Positions 26,051 through 34,622 are shown, counted from the first letter of the stretch. The stretch is 64,000 bases of DNA from Alsobacter sp046349155 (GCA_046349155.1 JAXMCW010000001.1:62001-126000), one strand, 5' to 3'. Notes: generated by a model not told the origin, from the letters alone. Numbers and translations: made by a program.

Positions 26051-26392
26051 TCACGCAGCCGGCCCGCCGGCCGGCGGGGCTCCCTCGCGCACAGGCCGCT
26101 CGCCGTCGCTCCCGTCCAGCTCGGCCAGCCGGCGCATCAGCGCGAGCGCGATGGCCGTGGCGGCGAAAGCCACGACGACGCCGGTGATGACCAGCGCGTG
26201 CGGCACGGGATCGCCCGTCAGGCCGGCGGAGGCGCCCCGGCGCGCCGCAATGCCGAAAGCGAGGAAGATGCCGCAACCCAGCAGGTTGACCCCCAGGATC
26301 CGACGCAGCGGGCTGCGATGGGCCACGGCCGCGAACAGGCCGATCGCGATCAGCGCCGCTGCGGCGAGGGCGAGGATGGCGGGCGGGTTCAT
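26051..26392 (-). CDS. mrpC: Cation/proton antiporter subunit MrpC (NuoK-like)
   Basis: 113-residue, three-helix NuoK-like subunit (LLGCGIFLAFGIAARRG, DPVPHALVITGVVVAFAATAIALALM). The DPxPxALVLTxIVI-type segment is diagnostic of MrpC/NuoK. ATG at 26392 overlaps the preceding stop in an ATGA arrangement. It lies in the middle of the seven-gene antiporter operon. Confidence 0.92.
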   Translation of the reverse strand: MNPPAILALAAAALIAIGLFAAVAHRSPLRRILGVNLLGCGIFLAFGIAARRGASAGLTGDPVPHALVITGVVVAFAATAIALALMRRLAELDGSDGERPVREGAPPAGGPAA

Positions 26393-27330
26393 CGGCCCGG
26401 CCCCTGAGTCTGGCCGGCGACGAGCATGGCGAGGCCCGCGGCGATGGAGAAGGTGAGGCCCGCCTCCACGGCGAGGATGACGGGCTTGGTGGCCACGTCC
26501 GGAAAGGCCAGGAAGCTGCCGCCGGTCAGGACGCCGAGGAAGCCCACGAGCGTGAACAGGCCGGCCCCGAAGACCAGCGACCAGCGCAGCCAGCCTGCGT
26601 CCATGCGCGGCACGGCGGCAAGCCCCGCCAGCATGGCGAGGACGGCCATGGCGGCGAGCACGGTGCCGCCCTGGAACGCCCCGCCCGGAGCATTGGCGCC
26701 CTCCCAGAACAGGTAGATGCCCGCGAGCACGCCGACCGGCGGAAGCGCCCGGGCGAGAAAGACGAGCGGCGCCGGGGCGGAGGCCAGCCGCAGCCGGCCC
26801 GGACCGCCCCAGGAGCCTTGCGGCGCGAGCGCCCAGAGGCCGACGACCGCGAGCACCAGCACGATCGTCTCCAGCAGGGTGTCGAGGCTGCGATAGGCGA
26901 TCAGCACGGCCGTCACCGCGTTGCCCAGGCCCGTCGCGGGCATGTTCGCGACGGCGGCCGGGGCAAGGCTGGGGGCGGGGTCGGGCAGGGTGAGCAGGGC
27001 CCAGGCGACCGCCACGCCGACGATGGCGGCCGCGACGGCGACCACCGCCCGGGCCTCCCGCCCCAACGGGGCGCCCTCGCCGGCCTCCCCGCGCCCGGAC
27101 CGGCGCAGGTGCGCGTGGGCGCCGATCAGCAGGAAGCCCGTCGCCCCGCTGCCGATCGCGGCCTCCGTCAGAGCGACGTCGACAGACCCCAGCCGGACCC
27201 AGGCGATGGCCAGCAGAAGGCCCAGCGAGATGAAGGCCATCACCGCGGAGATGGCGTCGCGCGCCAGCGCGCAGCGCAGCGCGAGCGCCACGAGCATGGC
27301 GCCGAGAAGGGTGTCGATCACAAGGCTCAC
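26389..27330 (-). CDS. mrpB: Fused antiporter subunit: MrpA C-terminal part joined to MrpB
   Basis: 313-residue membrane protein made of three modules. Residues 1-75 (RDAISAVMAFISLGLLLAIAW, DVALTEAAIGSG) match the DUF4040/MbhD part of MrpA. Residues about 130-170 (GNAVTAVLIAYRSLDTLLE) match the MbhE part at the C-terminus of MrpA. The remainder (GIYLFWEGANAPGGAFQGG) is MnhB/MrpB. In most bacteria the first two modules are attached to the large MrpA. Here they are fused to MrpB and the NuoL-like part of MrpA is separate. ATGA-type overlaps link it to both neighbours. Confidence 0.88.
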   Translation of the reverse strand: MSLVIDTLLGAMLVALALRCALARDAISAVMAFISLGLLLAIAWVRLGSVDVALTEAAIGSGATGFLLIGAHAHLRRSGRGEAGEGAPLGREARAVVAVAAAIVGVAVAWALLTLPDPAPSLAPAAVANMPATGLGNAVTAVLIAYRSLDTLLETIVLVLAVVGLWALAPQGSWGGPGRLRLASAPAPLVFLARALPPVGVLAGIYLFWEGANAPGGAFQGGTVLAAMAVLAMLAGLAAVPRMDAGWLRWSLVFGAGLFTLVGFLGVLTGGSFLAFPDVATKPVILAVEAGLTFSIAAGLAMLVAGQTQGPGR

Positions 27331-27632
27331 GGTGCGCCGTTCCCTGGCCCGGACCGGCGCACGGCGACGCGCGCCATGAGCTGCGTGACCGTGCCCGCCG
27401 AGAGCTGCGCGACAAGCCAGATCGCGACGAGCTTGGCCGCCGTCAGCAGGTCCGGCGATTGCGGCAGGAGACCCAGCACGACGAGGCCCAGCCCGACATT
27501 GTCCGCCTTGCCGAGCGCATGAAGGCGGCTCAGCGCATCGGGAAAGCGCAGCAGGCCCACCGCGCCCGCCAGGAAGAACACGGCGCCGGCGAAGACGCAG
27601 GCGAGCGTGAAAATGTCGATCACCACGCTCAC
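27327..27632 (-). CDS. mrpG: Cation/proton antiporter subunit MrpG
   Basis: 101-residue, three-helix subunit of the PhaG/MnhG/YufB family with the hallmark GLLRFPDALSRLHALGKADNVG. Overlaps its neighbours by 4 bp on each side, within the antiporter operon. Confidence 0.93.
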   Translation of the reverse strand: MSVVIDIFTLACVFAGAVFFLAGAVGLLRFPDALSRLHALGKADNVGLGLVVLGLLPQSPDLLTAAKLVAIWLVAQLSAGTVTQLMARVAVRRSGPGNGAP

Positions 27633-27928
27633 GGCTCTCCTCCCGGCCGGCCCTCCGCCGGACCTGCCTCCGTCTCGGCGCCCTCGGCCGTGAGGGCGTA
27701 GGCGGTGGACGAGAAGGCGGCGAGGAGCACGAGCACGAGCGCGACGTCCAGCACGGCCGTCCAGGACTGGGCGAAGGCCATCAGCAGCAGCACCGCCGCG
27801 CCCCAGGTGCCCAGCAACTGGGCGGCGAGCATCTGCTCCAGCCCCTCGCGGCGCGAGAGGATGCGCAGGGCCGCGAGGGCCGTCGAGACCAGGATGAGGC
27901 CGGCCGCCGCCGTGAGCGCGCTACCCAT
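27629..27928 (-). CDS. mrpF: Cation/proton antiporter subunit MrpF
   Basis: 99-residue, three-helix subunit of the MrpF/PhaF family (LVSTALAALRILSRREGLEQMLAAQLLGTWGA; DVALVLVLLAAFSSTAYA). ATG at 27928 lies 8 bp inside the end of mrpE, a tight translational overlap. The C-terminus ends in an acidic, Gly/Pro-rich tail. Confidence 0.9.
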   Translation of the reverse strand: MGSALTAAAGLILVSTALAALRILSRREGLEQMLAAQLLGTWGAAVLLLMAFAQSWTAVLDVALVLVLLAAFSSTAYALTAEGAETEAGPAEGRPGGEP

Positions 27929-28397
27929 GCACGGCCGCTCCCCCGACGGCACCGCGGAAGCTGGCCTCGTCGGCGGCCAGCTGTTCGGCGACGGGACGGC
28001 TCGTGTCGAGGCAGTGGATGGTCATGACGTCGCCCGCCTTGCGCACCGGCAAGGTGCCGGGCTGCAGGCTCATCACCGCCGCCAGCGCCTCCCTCGCAGC
28101 GCCCGGCGGCACCGACGTGCGGTGTTCCACGAAGCCCGTGCGCAGCGGCACGTCCGGCGCGAAGGCGCGGCGCGCCACGTCGAGTCCCGCGCTGAGCGAC
28201 TGGGCGAGGAATCGGCCCGCGAAGGCGAGGAGGCCCAAGGGCGACAAGCGGGCCCGGCCCGGCGCGACGCGCAGGCTCACCGCCGTCGCGCAGGCCGCCG
28301 CCGCCAGCCCGGCTGCCGCATCCGCCCAAGACCACCCCGTCAGGACGAGCCAGGCCGCGAGGAACATCGCAAACCGCATGCCGATCGATGACTGCAT
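27921..28397 (-). CDS. mrpE: Cation/proton antiporter subunit MrpE
   Basis: 158-residue subunit E: two N-terminal helices, then a cytoplasmic domain with the family pattern DVARRAFAPDVPLRTGFVEHRTSVPPG and DVMTIHCLDTS. First gene of the operon, giving the order E-F-G-(A-tail/B fusion)-C-D-D', which mirrors archaeal mbhA to mbhH. ATG at 28397 with GAGG upstream. A composite TGGGAT/ATCCCA element lies about 95 bp upstream. The complex probably exchanges Na+, K+ or another monovalent cation for protons. Confidence 0.92.
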   Translation of the reverse strand: MQSSIGMRFAMFLAAWLVLTGWSWADAAAGLAAAACATAVSLRVAPGRARLSPLGLLAFAGRFLAQSLSAGLDVARRAFAPDVPLRTGFVEHRTSVPPGAAREALAAVMSLQPGTLPVRKAGDVMTIHCLDTSRPVAEQLAADEASFRGAVGGAAVHG

Positions 28398-28492
28398 CGC
28401 GCCTCGGGGCGTCTCCCGCCCGGTCGAACGAAGGGGTTTGGGGCCACGCTGCGCGGTCCCGTCGGGGCAAGGCTAGCAAACCGGCCCGCCGC

Positions 28493-28537
28493 TGGGATCG
28501 ACAGCGCATCCCAGCATTGGTCCGGGCGTCCCAAAAA
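28493..28537 (-). promoter_or_regulatory. Composite element 1: TTTTTGGGA-N15-TGGGAT-N9-ATCCCA
   Basis: On the minus strand TTTTTGGGA (28537-28529) is followed after 15 bp by the palindrome TGGGAT-N9-ATCCCA (28513-28493), extended to 8-bp arms GCTGGGAT/ATCCCAGC. Identical spacing recurs at 31825-31869. It lies about 95 bp upstream of mrpE and is oriented toward it. Interpreted as an operator with three half-sites for one regulator; identity unknown. Confidence 0.55.
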
Positions 28538-28579
28538 GGGCGGGGCGCGGCGCTAAGTCGCCCGGAATGGGGCCAAGTC

Positions 28580-28604
28580 TGGGACGGCCCGTACAATCTG
28601 GGAT
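28580..28604 (+). promoter_or_regulatory. Partial composite element 3: TGGGA-N14-TGGGAT
   Basis: TGGGA (28580-28584) and TGGGAT (28599-28604) in direct orientation, the latter followed by TCTG exactly as in element 2. The ATCCCA arm is missing and the spacer is one base shorter. It lies about 147 bp upstream of the SLC13 gene and points toward it. Probably a weaker site for the same protein. Confidence 0.35.
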
Positions 28605-28751
28605 TCTGGGCTCTTCATGGCCGGAACGCCGCGATGCTATCCCCGGAAGCTCGCGACCTGCGGCCCTGCGCATTGCGCCACCCTGTCTGACAGAACCGCG
28701 GCCCAGGCCTCCCGTCGGCCTGTCGCGGTCGCCAAGCGAGGAAGCTCACGC

Positions 28752-30563
28752 GTGAGTCCCATTGCCCTGACCGGCCTCATCATCGCCGCGGCCGTCGTCC
28801 TCTTCGTCTGGAACAAGCTGCCCGTCGTCATCGTCGCCATGGGCGTGGCCCTGGCGCTCTGGGCCACCGGCGTGCTGCCGCTCGGCGCGACGCTGGCCGG
28901 CCTGGGCGATCCCGCGGTCATCTTCATCGCCTCGCTCTTCGTGGTGAGCAACGGGCTGGAGCGCACGGGCGTCACGGCCTGGGCGGGCCAGCAGCTCATC
29001 GCGAGGGCCGGCGAGGACAGCCGCACGCGTCTCCTCGTGCTCACCGGGCTGCTTGTCGCCTTCCTGACGGCGCTGATCAGCGTCAACGGCGCGGTGGCGG
29101 CCCTGCTGCCCGTGGTCGTCGTGATGGCGCTGCGCCTGAAGCGGCCCACCTCGCAGCTCCTGATGCCGCTCGTCTTCTCGGCCCATGCCGGCTCGCTGCT
29201 GGCGCTCACCGGCACGCCGGTGAACGTGCTCGTGAGCAATGCGGCGGTCGAGGCCGGCCTGCAGCGCTTCGGCTTCTTCGAGTTCACCATCGTCGGCGTG
29301 CCGCTGCTCGCGGGCAGCATCGCCATCATCGTGCTGTTCGGCGAGCGCCTGCTGCCCAAGCGCAACGGCCCCTCCATGCCGGCCGACTTCAGCCAGCACG
29401 CCCGGACGCTGGTCGAGCAATATGGCCTCAGCGCGGACCTGTTCCGCCTGCGCGTGAGGGCGACCTGCGACCTCGTCGGCAAGCCCGTGTCCTCCGTCGA
29501 CCTGACCGGCCGCGGCAGCCTGCAGCTGATCGGCGTGCAGGATGCCTCGTCCGCGCCGCTGAAGCGCGACAACCTGGCCGAGGGCGACTATCTCCTCGTG
29601 CGCGGCGACGCCGAGGCCGCCGCGGCCCTGGCGGCCGACTGGCACCTGTCCTTCCGGGAGGAGGGCGCGCCGGCCGGCGCCGAGGAAGACCTGTTCAACC
29701 GCAGCTCCGGCCTCGCCGAGGTGATGATCCCGCCCCGCTCGCCCATGATCGGGCAGACCGTGTTCGAGGGCATGATCACGGAGAGCGGCGACCTGATGAT
29801 CATCGCCGTGCAGCGCCAGGGCGGCGTGCTGGGCGAGGGCAAGGTCGTGCTGCAGGCCGGCGACACCCTGCTGCTGCAGGGCACCTGGAAGGCGCTCGAC
29901 GTCCGCCTCAACGATCCCGACGTGCTCGTGGTCAACTCGCCCGACGTGGTCCGCCGCCAGGCCGTCCCGCTCGGGGCCGGGGCGAAGCAGGCGATCGGCA
30001 TCCTGATCGCCATGGTGGTGCTGCTCGCGACCGGCCTCGTGCCGCCGGCCGTGGCGGGCCTGCTCGCGGCGGGCGCGATCATCCTGACGGGCGTGATGTC
30101 CGTGGAGCAGTCCTACCGCGCCATCGACTGGACGACCGTCATCCTCGTCGGCGCCCTGATGCCGCTCTCCACGGCGATGGAGCAGACGGGCGCCGCGCGC
30201 ATGATGGCGGAGGCCTTGGTCCATCTGGTCGGCGACGCCGGGCCGCTCGCGCTCCTGGCAGGTCTTTTCGTCCTCACCGCCATCATGGGCCAGCTCATCA
30301 GCAACACCGCCACGGCGCTCATCGTGATCCCGATCGGCGTGGCGGCCGCGCAGAGCCTTGGCATTTCGCCGAGGCCCGTGCTGATGAGCGTGGCCGTGGC
30401 CGCGGCCGGCGCCTTCTTGACGCCGATCGCCACGCCGACCAACCTGATGGTGATGGGGCCGGGCGGCTACGCCTTCAGCGACTACTGGAAGCTGGGGCTC
30501 CCCCTGCTGATCTGGTTCTTCATCGTCTCCGTCTTCTTCGTCCCGCTCGTCTGGCGCTTCTAG
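28752..30563 (+). CDS. SLC13-family anion permease with internal TrkA-C domains
   Basis: 603-residue permease of the divalent anion:Na+ symporter (ArsB/NhaD/SLC13) superfamily. Two six-helix halves flank a cytoplasmic region (about residues 215-385) with two RCK-C/TrkA-C domains that may sense a ligand. Conserved turns LISVNGAVAALLP and LISNTATALIVIP are the pseudo-symmetric substrate loops. Substrates of the family include sulfate and dicarboxylates; the one used here is unknown. GTG at 28752 with GAGGAAG upstream. A close paralogue is encoded at 47041-48837. Confidence 0.9.
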   Translation: MSPIALTGLIIAAAVVLFVWNKLPVVIVAMGVALALWATGVLPLGATLAGLGDPAVIFIASLFVVSNGLERTGVTAWAGQQLIARAGEDSRTRLLVLTGLLVAFLTALISVNGAVAALLPVVVVMALRLKRPTSQLLMPLVFSAHAGSLLALTGTPVNVLVSNAAVEAGLQRFGFFEFTIVGVPLLAGSIAIIVLFGERLLPKRNGPSMPADFSQHARTLVEQYGLSADLFRLRVRATCDLVGKPVSSVDLTGRGSLQLIGVQDASSAPLKRDNLAEGDYLLVRGDAEAAAALAADWHLSFREEGAPAGAEEDLFNRSSGLAEVMIPPRSPMIGQTVFEGMITESGDLMIIAVQRQGGVLGEGKVVLQAGDTLLLQGTWKALDVRLNDPDVLVVNSPDVVRRQAVPLGAGAKQAIGILIAMVVLLATGLVPPAVAGLLAAGAIILTGVMSVEQSYRAIDWTTVILVGALMPLSTAMEQTGAARMMAEALVHLVGDAGPLALLAGLFVLTAIMGQLISNTATALIVIPIGVAAAQSLGISPRPVLMSVAVAAAGAFLTPIATPTNLMVMGPGGYAFSDYWKLGLPLLIWFFIVSVFFVPLVWRF

Positions 30564-30638
30564 GAGAGGCCCGCGGGACAGCGGCTGTAGGGTGTGGGCG
30601 TGTCGGCTGCGGCGAGGAGGTCAGGGCGGGACGGCGCG

Positions 30639-31766
30639 GTGAGCGCGCTCGCGCGCGGCGTCGTTCTCGTCGGCATCCTTCTCCTCGCCGCCTGCGCCTC
30701 GGCTCCGCAGGGGATCCTGTCTCCCGTGCCGGCCAAGCCGGGCACGCAGACCGTCGCGATGCTGGCGGCCACCACGCGCGCCCCCTCCGGCGAGCCGGCC
30801 ACCCTCTTCACCGGCGACCGGGGCGACGGCGTGTCCTTCGCGGCGATCGACGTGTCCGTGCCGCCGAACCGCGAGCCCGGCACGCTGCAATGGCCGTCCA
30901 CCCCTCCCGACCCCGCGCGCAGTTTCGCCGTCACGGAGGTCGAGCCGCTGCAGCGGACGCAGGTCGCACCGTGGTTCCGCACCCACGCGAGCAAGAGCCG
31001 ACGCGTCTTCTTCTTCGTGCACGGCTTCAACACGAGCTTCGACCGCGCCGTGTTCCGCTTCGCACAGCTCGCCCACGACGCGGATGCGCGCGCCGCCCCG
31101 GTGCTGTTCTCCTGGCCCTCGCGGGGCCGGCTGCTCGACTACAAGCGCGACAACGACAATGCGTCCTACTCGCGCTCGGACCTCGCCTCCCTGCTGGAGA
31201 CGGCGGCGGCCTCGCCGGAAGTCGGCGAGATCACCATCCTCGCGCACTCGCTGGGGAGCTGGGTCGCGGTGGAGGCGGTGCGCCAGCTCGGCCTGGCCCA
31301 CCATGGCGTGCCGGCCAAGATCCGCAACCTCATCCTCGCCTCGCCGGACCTCGACGTGGGCGTCTTCCGCCGGCAGGTGGAGGACATGGGGCCCCGCCGG
31401 CCCAACATCACGCTCTTCGTGGCCCAGACCGACCGGGCCCTGCGGCTGTCGGCCTTCCTGACCCGCGGCCGTACCCGGCTCGGCGCGATCGACCCGGGCC
31501 AGGAGGCCTATGCCGCGGAGCTCGAGGGGCTGAAAGGGGTCACCGTGCTCGACCTGACAGGCCTGCGCTCCAACGACCGCATCAACCACGACCTCTATGC
31601 CCAGAGTCCCGAGGTCGTTCGCCTGATCGGCGACCGCCTGATCCAGGGACAGGTGATCACGGAGGCGGACGTGGAGCCGGGCGCGGCGGTCGAGGCGCTC
31701 GGAACGGCGGCCGGCGCGGTGGTCACGGCCCCGATCCGGATCTTCCAGGGCGCCGGCTTGAACTGA
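30639..31766 (+). CDS. Alpha/beta-hydrolase lipoprotein (DUF900-like)
   Basis: 375-residue predicted lipoprotein hydrolase. The signal peptide ends in the lipobox LLAAC with Cys-19. The hydrolase core shows FFFVHGFN (oxyanion side) and the nucleophile elbow AHSLG with Ser-204; acid and His candidates lie in SPDLDVG and INHDLY. DUF900-type enzymes are serine esterases or lipases of unknown physiological substrate. Start choice: GTG at 30639 gives a textbook lipoprotein signal; GTG codons at 30594 and 30600 would add 15 or 13 residues. Located between the SLC13 and M20 genes. Confidence 0.8.
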   Translation: MSALARGVVLVGILLLAACASAPQGILSPVPAKPGTQTVAMLAATTRAPSGEPATLFTGDRGDGVSFAAIDVSVPPNREPGTLQWPSTPPDPARSFAVTEVEPLQRTQVAPWFRTHASKSRRVFFFVHGFNTSFDRAVFRFAQLAHDADARAAPVLFSWPSRGRLLDYKRDNDNASYSRSDLASLLETAAASPEVGEITILAHSLGSWVAVEAVRQLGLAHHGVPAKIRNLILASPDLDVGVFRRQVEDMGPRRPNITLFVAQTDRALRLSAFLTRGRTRLGAIDPGQEAYAAELEGLKGVTVLDLTGLRSNDRINHDLYAQSPEVVRLIGDRLIQGQVITEADVEPGAAVEALGTAAGAVVTAPIRIFQGAGLN

Positions 31767-32087
31767 GCCGCGGTCGCGGCGAGACGGTCGCGACGGACCC
31801 AAATGGCGCATTCTGCCGCAGTCCTTTTTGGGATTGGTCGCGCAGGTTTGGGATTCTGCGCTAATCCCACCCTCCGCGCTCATTGCTACGACTCGGCCCT
31901 AGACCGCACGGGTCGCGCGCGCCGGGACCGACAGGCTCCCGGCCATCGGCGTCCCGCAAGCGCGCTGAGCCGCGCGGAGCCCCGTCTCCGCAGAAGGCCG
32001 ACCGGAGGAAGCGCAGGCCCGGGGCCGTCAGGCCGGCCGGGCCGGGTTCGTCACGGTCGGCTGGACACAGACATCGCCGGAGGAACC
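31767..32087. other. Intergenic region upstream of the M20 dipeptidase gene, 321 bp
   Basis: No gene is supported. Contains the complete composite element at 31825-31869. The remaining 218 bp before the M20 start codon form a long leader or promoter region without other recognisable signals. Confidence 0.5.
31825..31869 (+). promoter_or_regulatory. Composite element 2: TTTTTGGGA-N15-TGGGAT-N9-ATCCCA
   Basis: TTTTTGGGA (31825-31833), 15 bp, TGGGAT (31849-31854), 9 bp, ATCCCA (31864-31869). The palindrome extends to 7-bp arms (TGGGATT/AATCCCA). Same three half-sites and the same two spacings as element 1 near the antiporter operon. About 218 bp upstream of the M20 dipeptidase start, on its strand. 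Confidence 0.55.
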
Positions 32088-33473
32088 ATGTCCGACATCG
32101 ACGCCGTCCTCTCCCATGTCGACGCCCACATGGACGAGGCGCTCGAGCGGCTCCTGACGCTCGTACGCATCAAGTCGATCTCCACCGATCCCGCCTACGC
32201 CAAGGACTGCAAGGCCTGCGCCGAGTGGCACGCCGAGGACCTGCGCAGCATCGGCTTCGAGGCTTCGGCGCGGACCACGCCCGGCCATCCCATCGTCGTC
32301 GGGCACGACCGCTCGGCCAAGGGCTTCTCCGTCCTCTTCTACGGCCATTACGACGTGCAGCCGGTCGACCCCCTGGAGCTGTGGTCGCACGATCCCTTCG
32401 AGCCCTTCATCGAGACGCGCCCCGACGGCAGCAAGGCCATCCGTGGCCGCGGCGCCTCCGACGACAAGGGCCAGCTGATGACCTTCGTGGAGGCCTGCCG
32501 GGCCTTCAAGGCGGTGACCGGCAAGCTGCCGATTCCGATCTCGATCCTGCTCGAGGGCGAGGAGGAGTCCGGCGGCGCGAGCCTGCCCGGTTTCCTCGAG
32601 AGCAACGCCGAGGAGCTCAAGGCCGATGTCGCGCTGATCTGCGACACCAACATGTGGGACGCCAAGACACCAGCGATCACCACCATGCTGCGCGGCCTGT
32701 GCGGCGAGGAATTCACGATCACCGCGGCGGATCGCGACCTGCATTCCGGCTTCTACGGCTCGGCCGCGGCCAACCCCAACCATGTGCTCGCCCGCATCCT
32801 CGCCGATCTGCGCGATTCGGATGGCCGCATCACCATCCCCGGCTTCTACGACGGCGTGCCGGAGCTCCCGGAGATCCTGCGCAAGCAATGGGACGCCCTG
32901 CATTTCGACGCGAAGGCGTTCCTCGGCGCGGTCGGCCTGGCGATCCCCGCCGGCGAGAAGGGCCGCAGCGCACTCGAAATGGTGTGGTCGCGGCCGACCT
33001 GCGAGGTCAACGGCATGGGGGGCGGCTACCAGGGCGAAGGCTTCAAGACGGTCATCCCGTCCATTGCGTCCGCCAAGGTCTCCTTCCGCCTCGTTTTCGA
33101 CCAGGATCCGCATGCGGTGCGCAAGGCCTTCCGCGAGTTCGTCAAGGCCCGCGTCCCCGCCGACTGCTCCGTCGCGTTCAAGGAACACGGCTCGGGCATG
33201 GCGATCCGCTTCGACATCGAGGCGCCCGCCTTCGGCAAGACGCGCCAGGCGCTGACGGACGAGTGGGGCAAGGAGGCGGCCTATATCGGCGGCGGCGGCT
33301 CCATCCCGGTCAACCACCAGCTCAAGTCGGCGCTCGGCATGGACGTGATCCTCGCCGGCTTTGGCCTGGAGGATGACCGCATCCACAGCCCGAACGAGAA
33401 ATACGACCTGCGCAGCTTCCACAAGGGCATCCGCTCGTGGGTCCGCATCCTGGACGCGCTGTCGCGCCCTTGA
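32088..33473 (+). CDS. M20-family dipeptidase
   Basis: 461-residue dizinc hydrolase of the M20 family (CNDP/ArgE/DapE-like dipeptidases). Metal and catalytic residues: His-87 and Asp-89 in YGHYDVQP, the bridging Asp in GASDDKGQ (about 125), the catalytic Glu pair in LEGEEESG (about 158-160), Asp in ICDTNMW and His near the C-terminus in IHSPNEKYDL. The dimerisation domain is about 215-330. No signal peptide, so cytoplasmic. ATG at 32088 with CCGGAGGAA. An AbgT-type transporter is encoded 6 kb downstream, but a functional link is only a guess. Confidence 0.9.
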   Translation: MSDIDAVLSHVDAHMDEALERLLTLVRIKSISTDPAYAKDCKACAEWHAEDLRSIGFEASARTTPGHPIVVGHDRSAKGFSVLFYGHYDVQPVDPLELWSHDPFEPFIETRPDGSKAIRGRGASDDKGQLMTFVEACRAFKAVTGKLPIPISILLEGEEESGGASLPGFLESNAEELKADVALICDTNMWDAKTPAITTMLRGLCGEEFTITAADRDLHSGFYGSAAANPNHVLARILADLRDSDGRITIPGFYDGVPELPEILRKQWDALHFDAKAFLGAVGLAIPAGEKGRSALEMVWSRPTCEVNGMGGGYQGEGFKTVIPSIASAKVSFRLVFDQDPHAVRKAFREFVKARVPADCSVAFKEHGSGMAIRFDIEAPAFGKTRQALTDEWGKEAAYIGGGGSIPVNHQLKSALGMDVILAGFGLEDDRIHSPNEKYDLRSFHKGIRSWVRILDALSRP

Positions 33474-33485
33474 CCGAGAGGCACC

Positions 33486-34622
33486 GTGCGATCCGCCTTG
33501 CGTCCTGAGCATCGACCGGCGCGACCCTTGCGGGCCGGCTCGTCCTTCCGCCCCCGCGTCGCGCTGGCGGCGCTGGTCGTGCTCGGCCTTGCGGCGTGCG
33601 GGCGCGCCGAGGAGGAGGCCGCGCCCGCGCCTGTCCGGCCGGTGCGCACGACGACGGTCGCGGCCTTGCAGGCGGCGCCGGCGCTCACCTTCTCCGGCCG
33701 CATCGAGGCCAAGGACAGCGTGGACCTGTCCTTCCGGATCGGCGGCCGCCTGCAGGAGCGGCTCGTCGGCGTGGGAGCGGCCGTCAAGGAGGGCGACGTG
33801 CTGGCACGCCTCGAGCCCGAGACGGAGCTGAACGAACTGCGTTCGGCGCGCGCCGCGCTTACGGCCGCCGAAGGCGTGCTGCGGCAGGCCGAGGGCGGGT
33901 TCGAGCGCCAGTCCCACCTCTACCAGCGCGGGGTCACGTCGCGAGCCGAGTTCGAGGCGGCGGAACAGGGCCGCAAGGCCGCGGCCTCGCAGGTCGAGGC
34001 TGCAGCCGCCCAGGTGCGCATCGCCGAGGACGTGGTCGGCTTCACCGTGCTCAAGGCGGACGCGCCGGGCGTCGTCACCGCCATCGGCGCGGAGCCGGGC
34101 GAGGTCGTCTCGCCCGGCCGCATGGTCGTGCGCCTGGCGCGGCGCGACGGGCGCGACGCGGTGTTCGACGTCCCGGCGCAGGCGCTGGACCAGCTCGCCC
34201 TGGCGGATCGCGTCAGCGTCCAGGCGGTCTGGGAGTCCGGCCTCAGGGCGGCAGGGCGCGTGCGCGAGGTCGCGCCGGAGGCCGACCCCGTGACGCGCCT
34301 GTTCCGCATCCGCGTCGGCCTTGTCGATCCGCCCGCGGCCCTCGCGCTGGGCTCGGCGGTGCAGGGCCAGTTCACGCCGCGGGCGGCCGAGGGCGTCAGC
34401 CTGCCTGCCGCCGCCCTGGTGCAGAACGCCCCGCAGCCCTCCGTCTGGGTCGTCGATCCCGCATCCGGCAAGCTCGCCTTGCGGACGGTGGTCGTCGAGC
34501 GCGTCGATCCCGCGTCCGCGATCGTGTCTTCGGGCCTGAAGCCCGGCGACGTCGTGGTCACGGCCGGCGTCAACGGCCTCAAGGCGGGCCAGCAGGTCCG
34601 CCTCGCCGGAGGGACGCCGTGA
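33486..34622 (+). CDS. RND efflux periplasmic adaptor (MFP), lipoprotein, first copy
   Basis: 378-residue membrane-fusion protein that couples the inner-membrane RND pump to an outer-membrane channel. Signal peptide with lipobox GLAAC (Cys-38) after a long basic N-terminus. A lipoyl/barrel-sandwich domain (FSGRIEAKDSVDLSFRIGGRL) flanks an alpha-hairpin of about 70 residues, followed by beta-barrel and membrane-proximal domains. GTG at 33486 follows GAGAGGC, 12 bp after the dipeptidase stop. It overlaps the RND gene by 1 bp. No outer-membrane factor gene is adjacent. Confidence 0.9.
   Translation: MRSALRPEHRPARPLRAGSSFRPRVALAALVVLGLAACGRAEEEAAPAPVRPVRTTTVAALQAAPALTFSGRIEAKDSVDLSFRIGGRLQERLVGVGAAVKEGDVLARLEPETELNELRSARAALTAAEGVLRQAEGGFERQSHLYQRGVTSRAEFEAAEQGRKAAASQVEAAAAQVRIAEDVVGFTVLKADAPGVVTAIGAEPGEVVSPGRMVVRLARRDGRDAVFDVPAQALDQLALADRVSVQAVWESGLRAAGRVREVAPEADPVTRLFRIRVGLVDPPAALALGSAVQGQFTPRAAEGVSLPAAALVQNAPQPSVWVVDPASGKLALRTVVVERVDPASAIVSSGLKPGDVVVTAGVNGLKAGQQVRLAGGTP

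Larger units (their letters stand above)
28398..28751. other. Divergent promoter region between antiporter operon and SLC13 gene, 354 bp
   Basis: No protein gene is supported. The region holds one complete composite element facing the antiporter operon (28493-28537) and a partial one facing the SLC13 gene (28580-28604). Otherwise nothing distinctive is seen. Confidence 0.55.

Noticed and set aside
28580..28604. Reading the TGGGA repeats as a sigma-54 promoter
   Set aside because: The GG and GC dinucleotides are not at the required spacing (TGGCAC-N5-TTGC), and the palindromic geometry shared with 31825-31869 fits an operator better.
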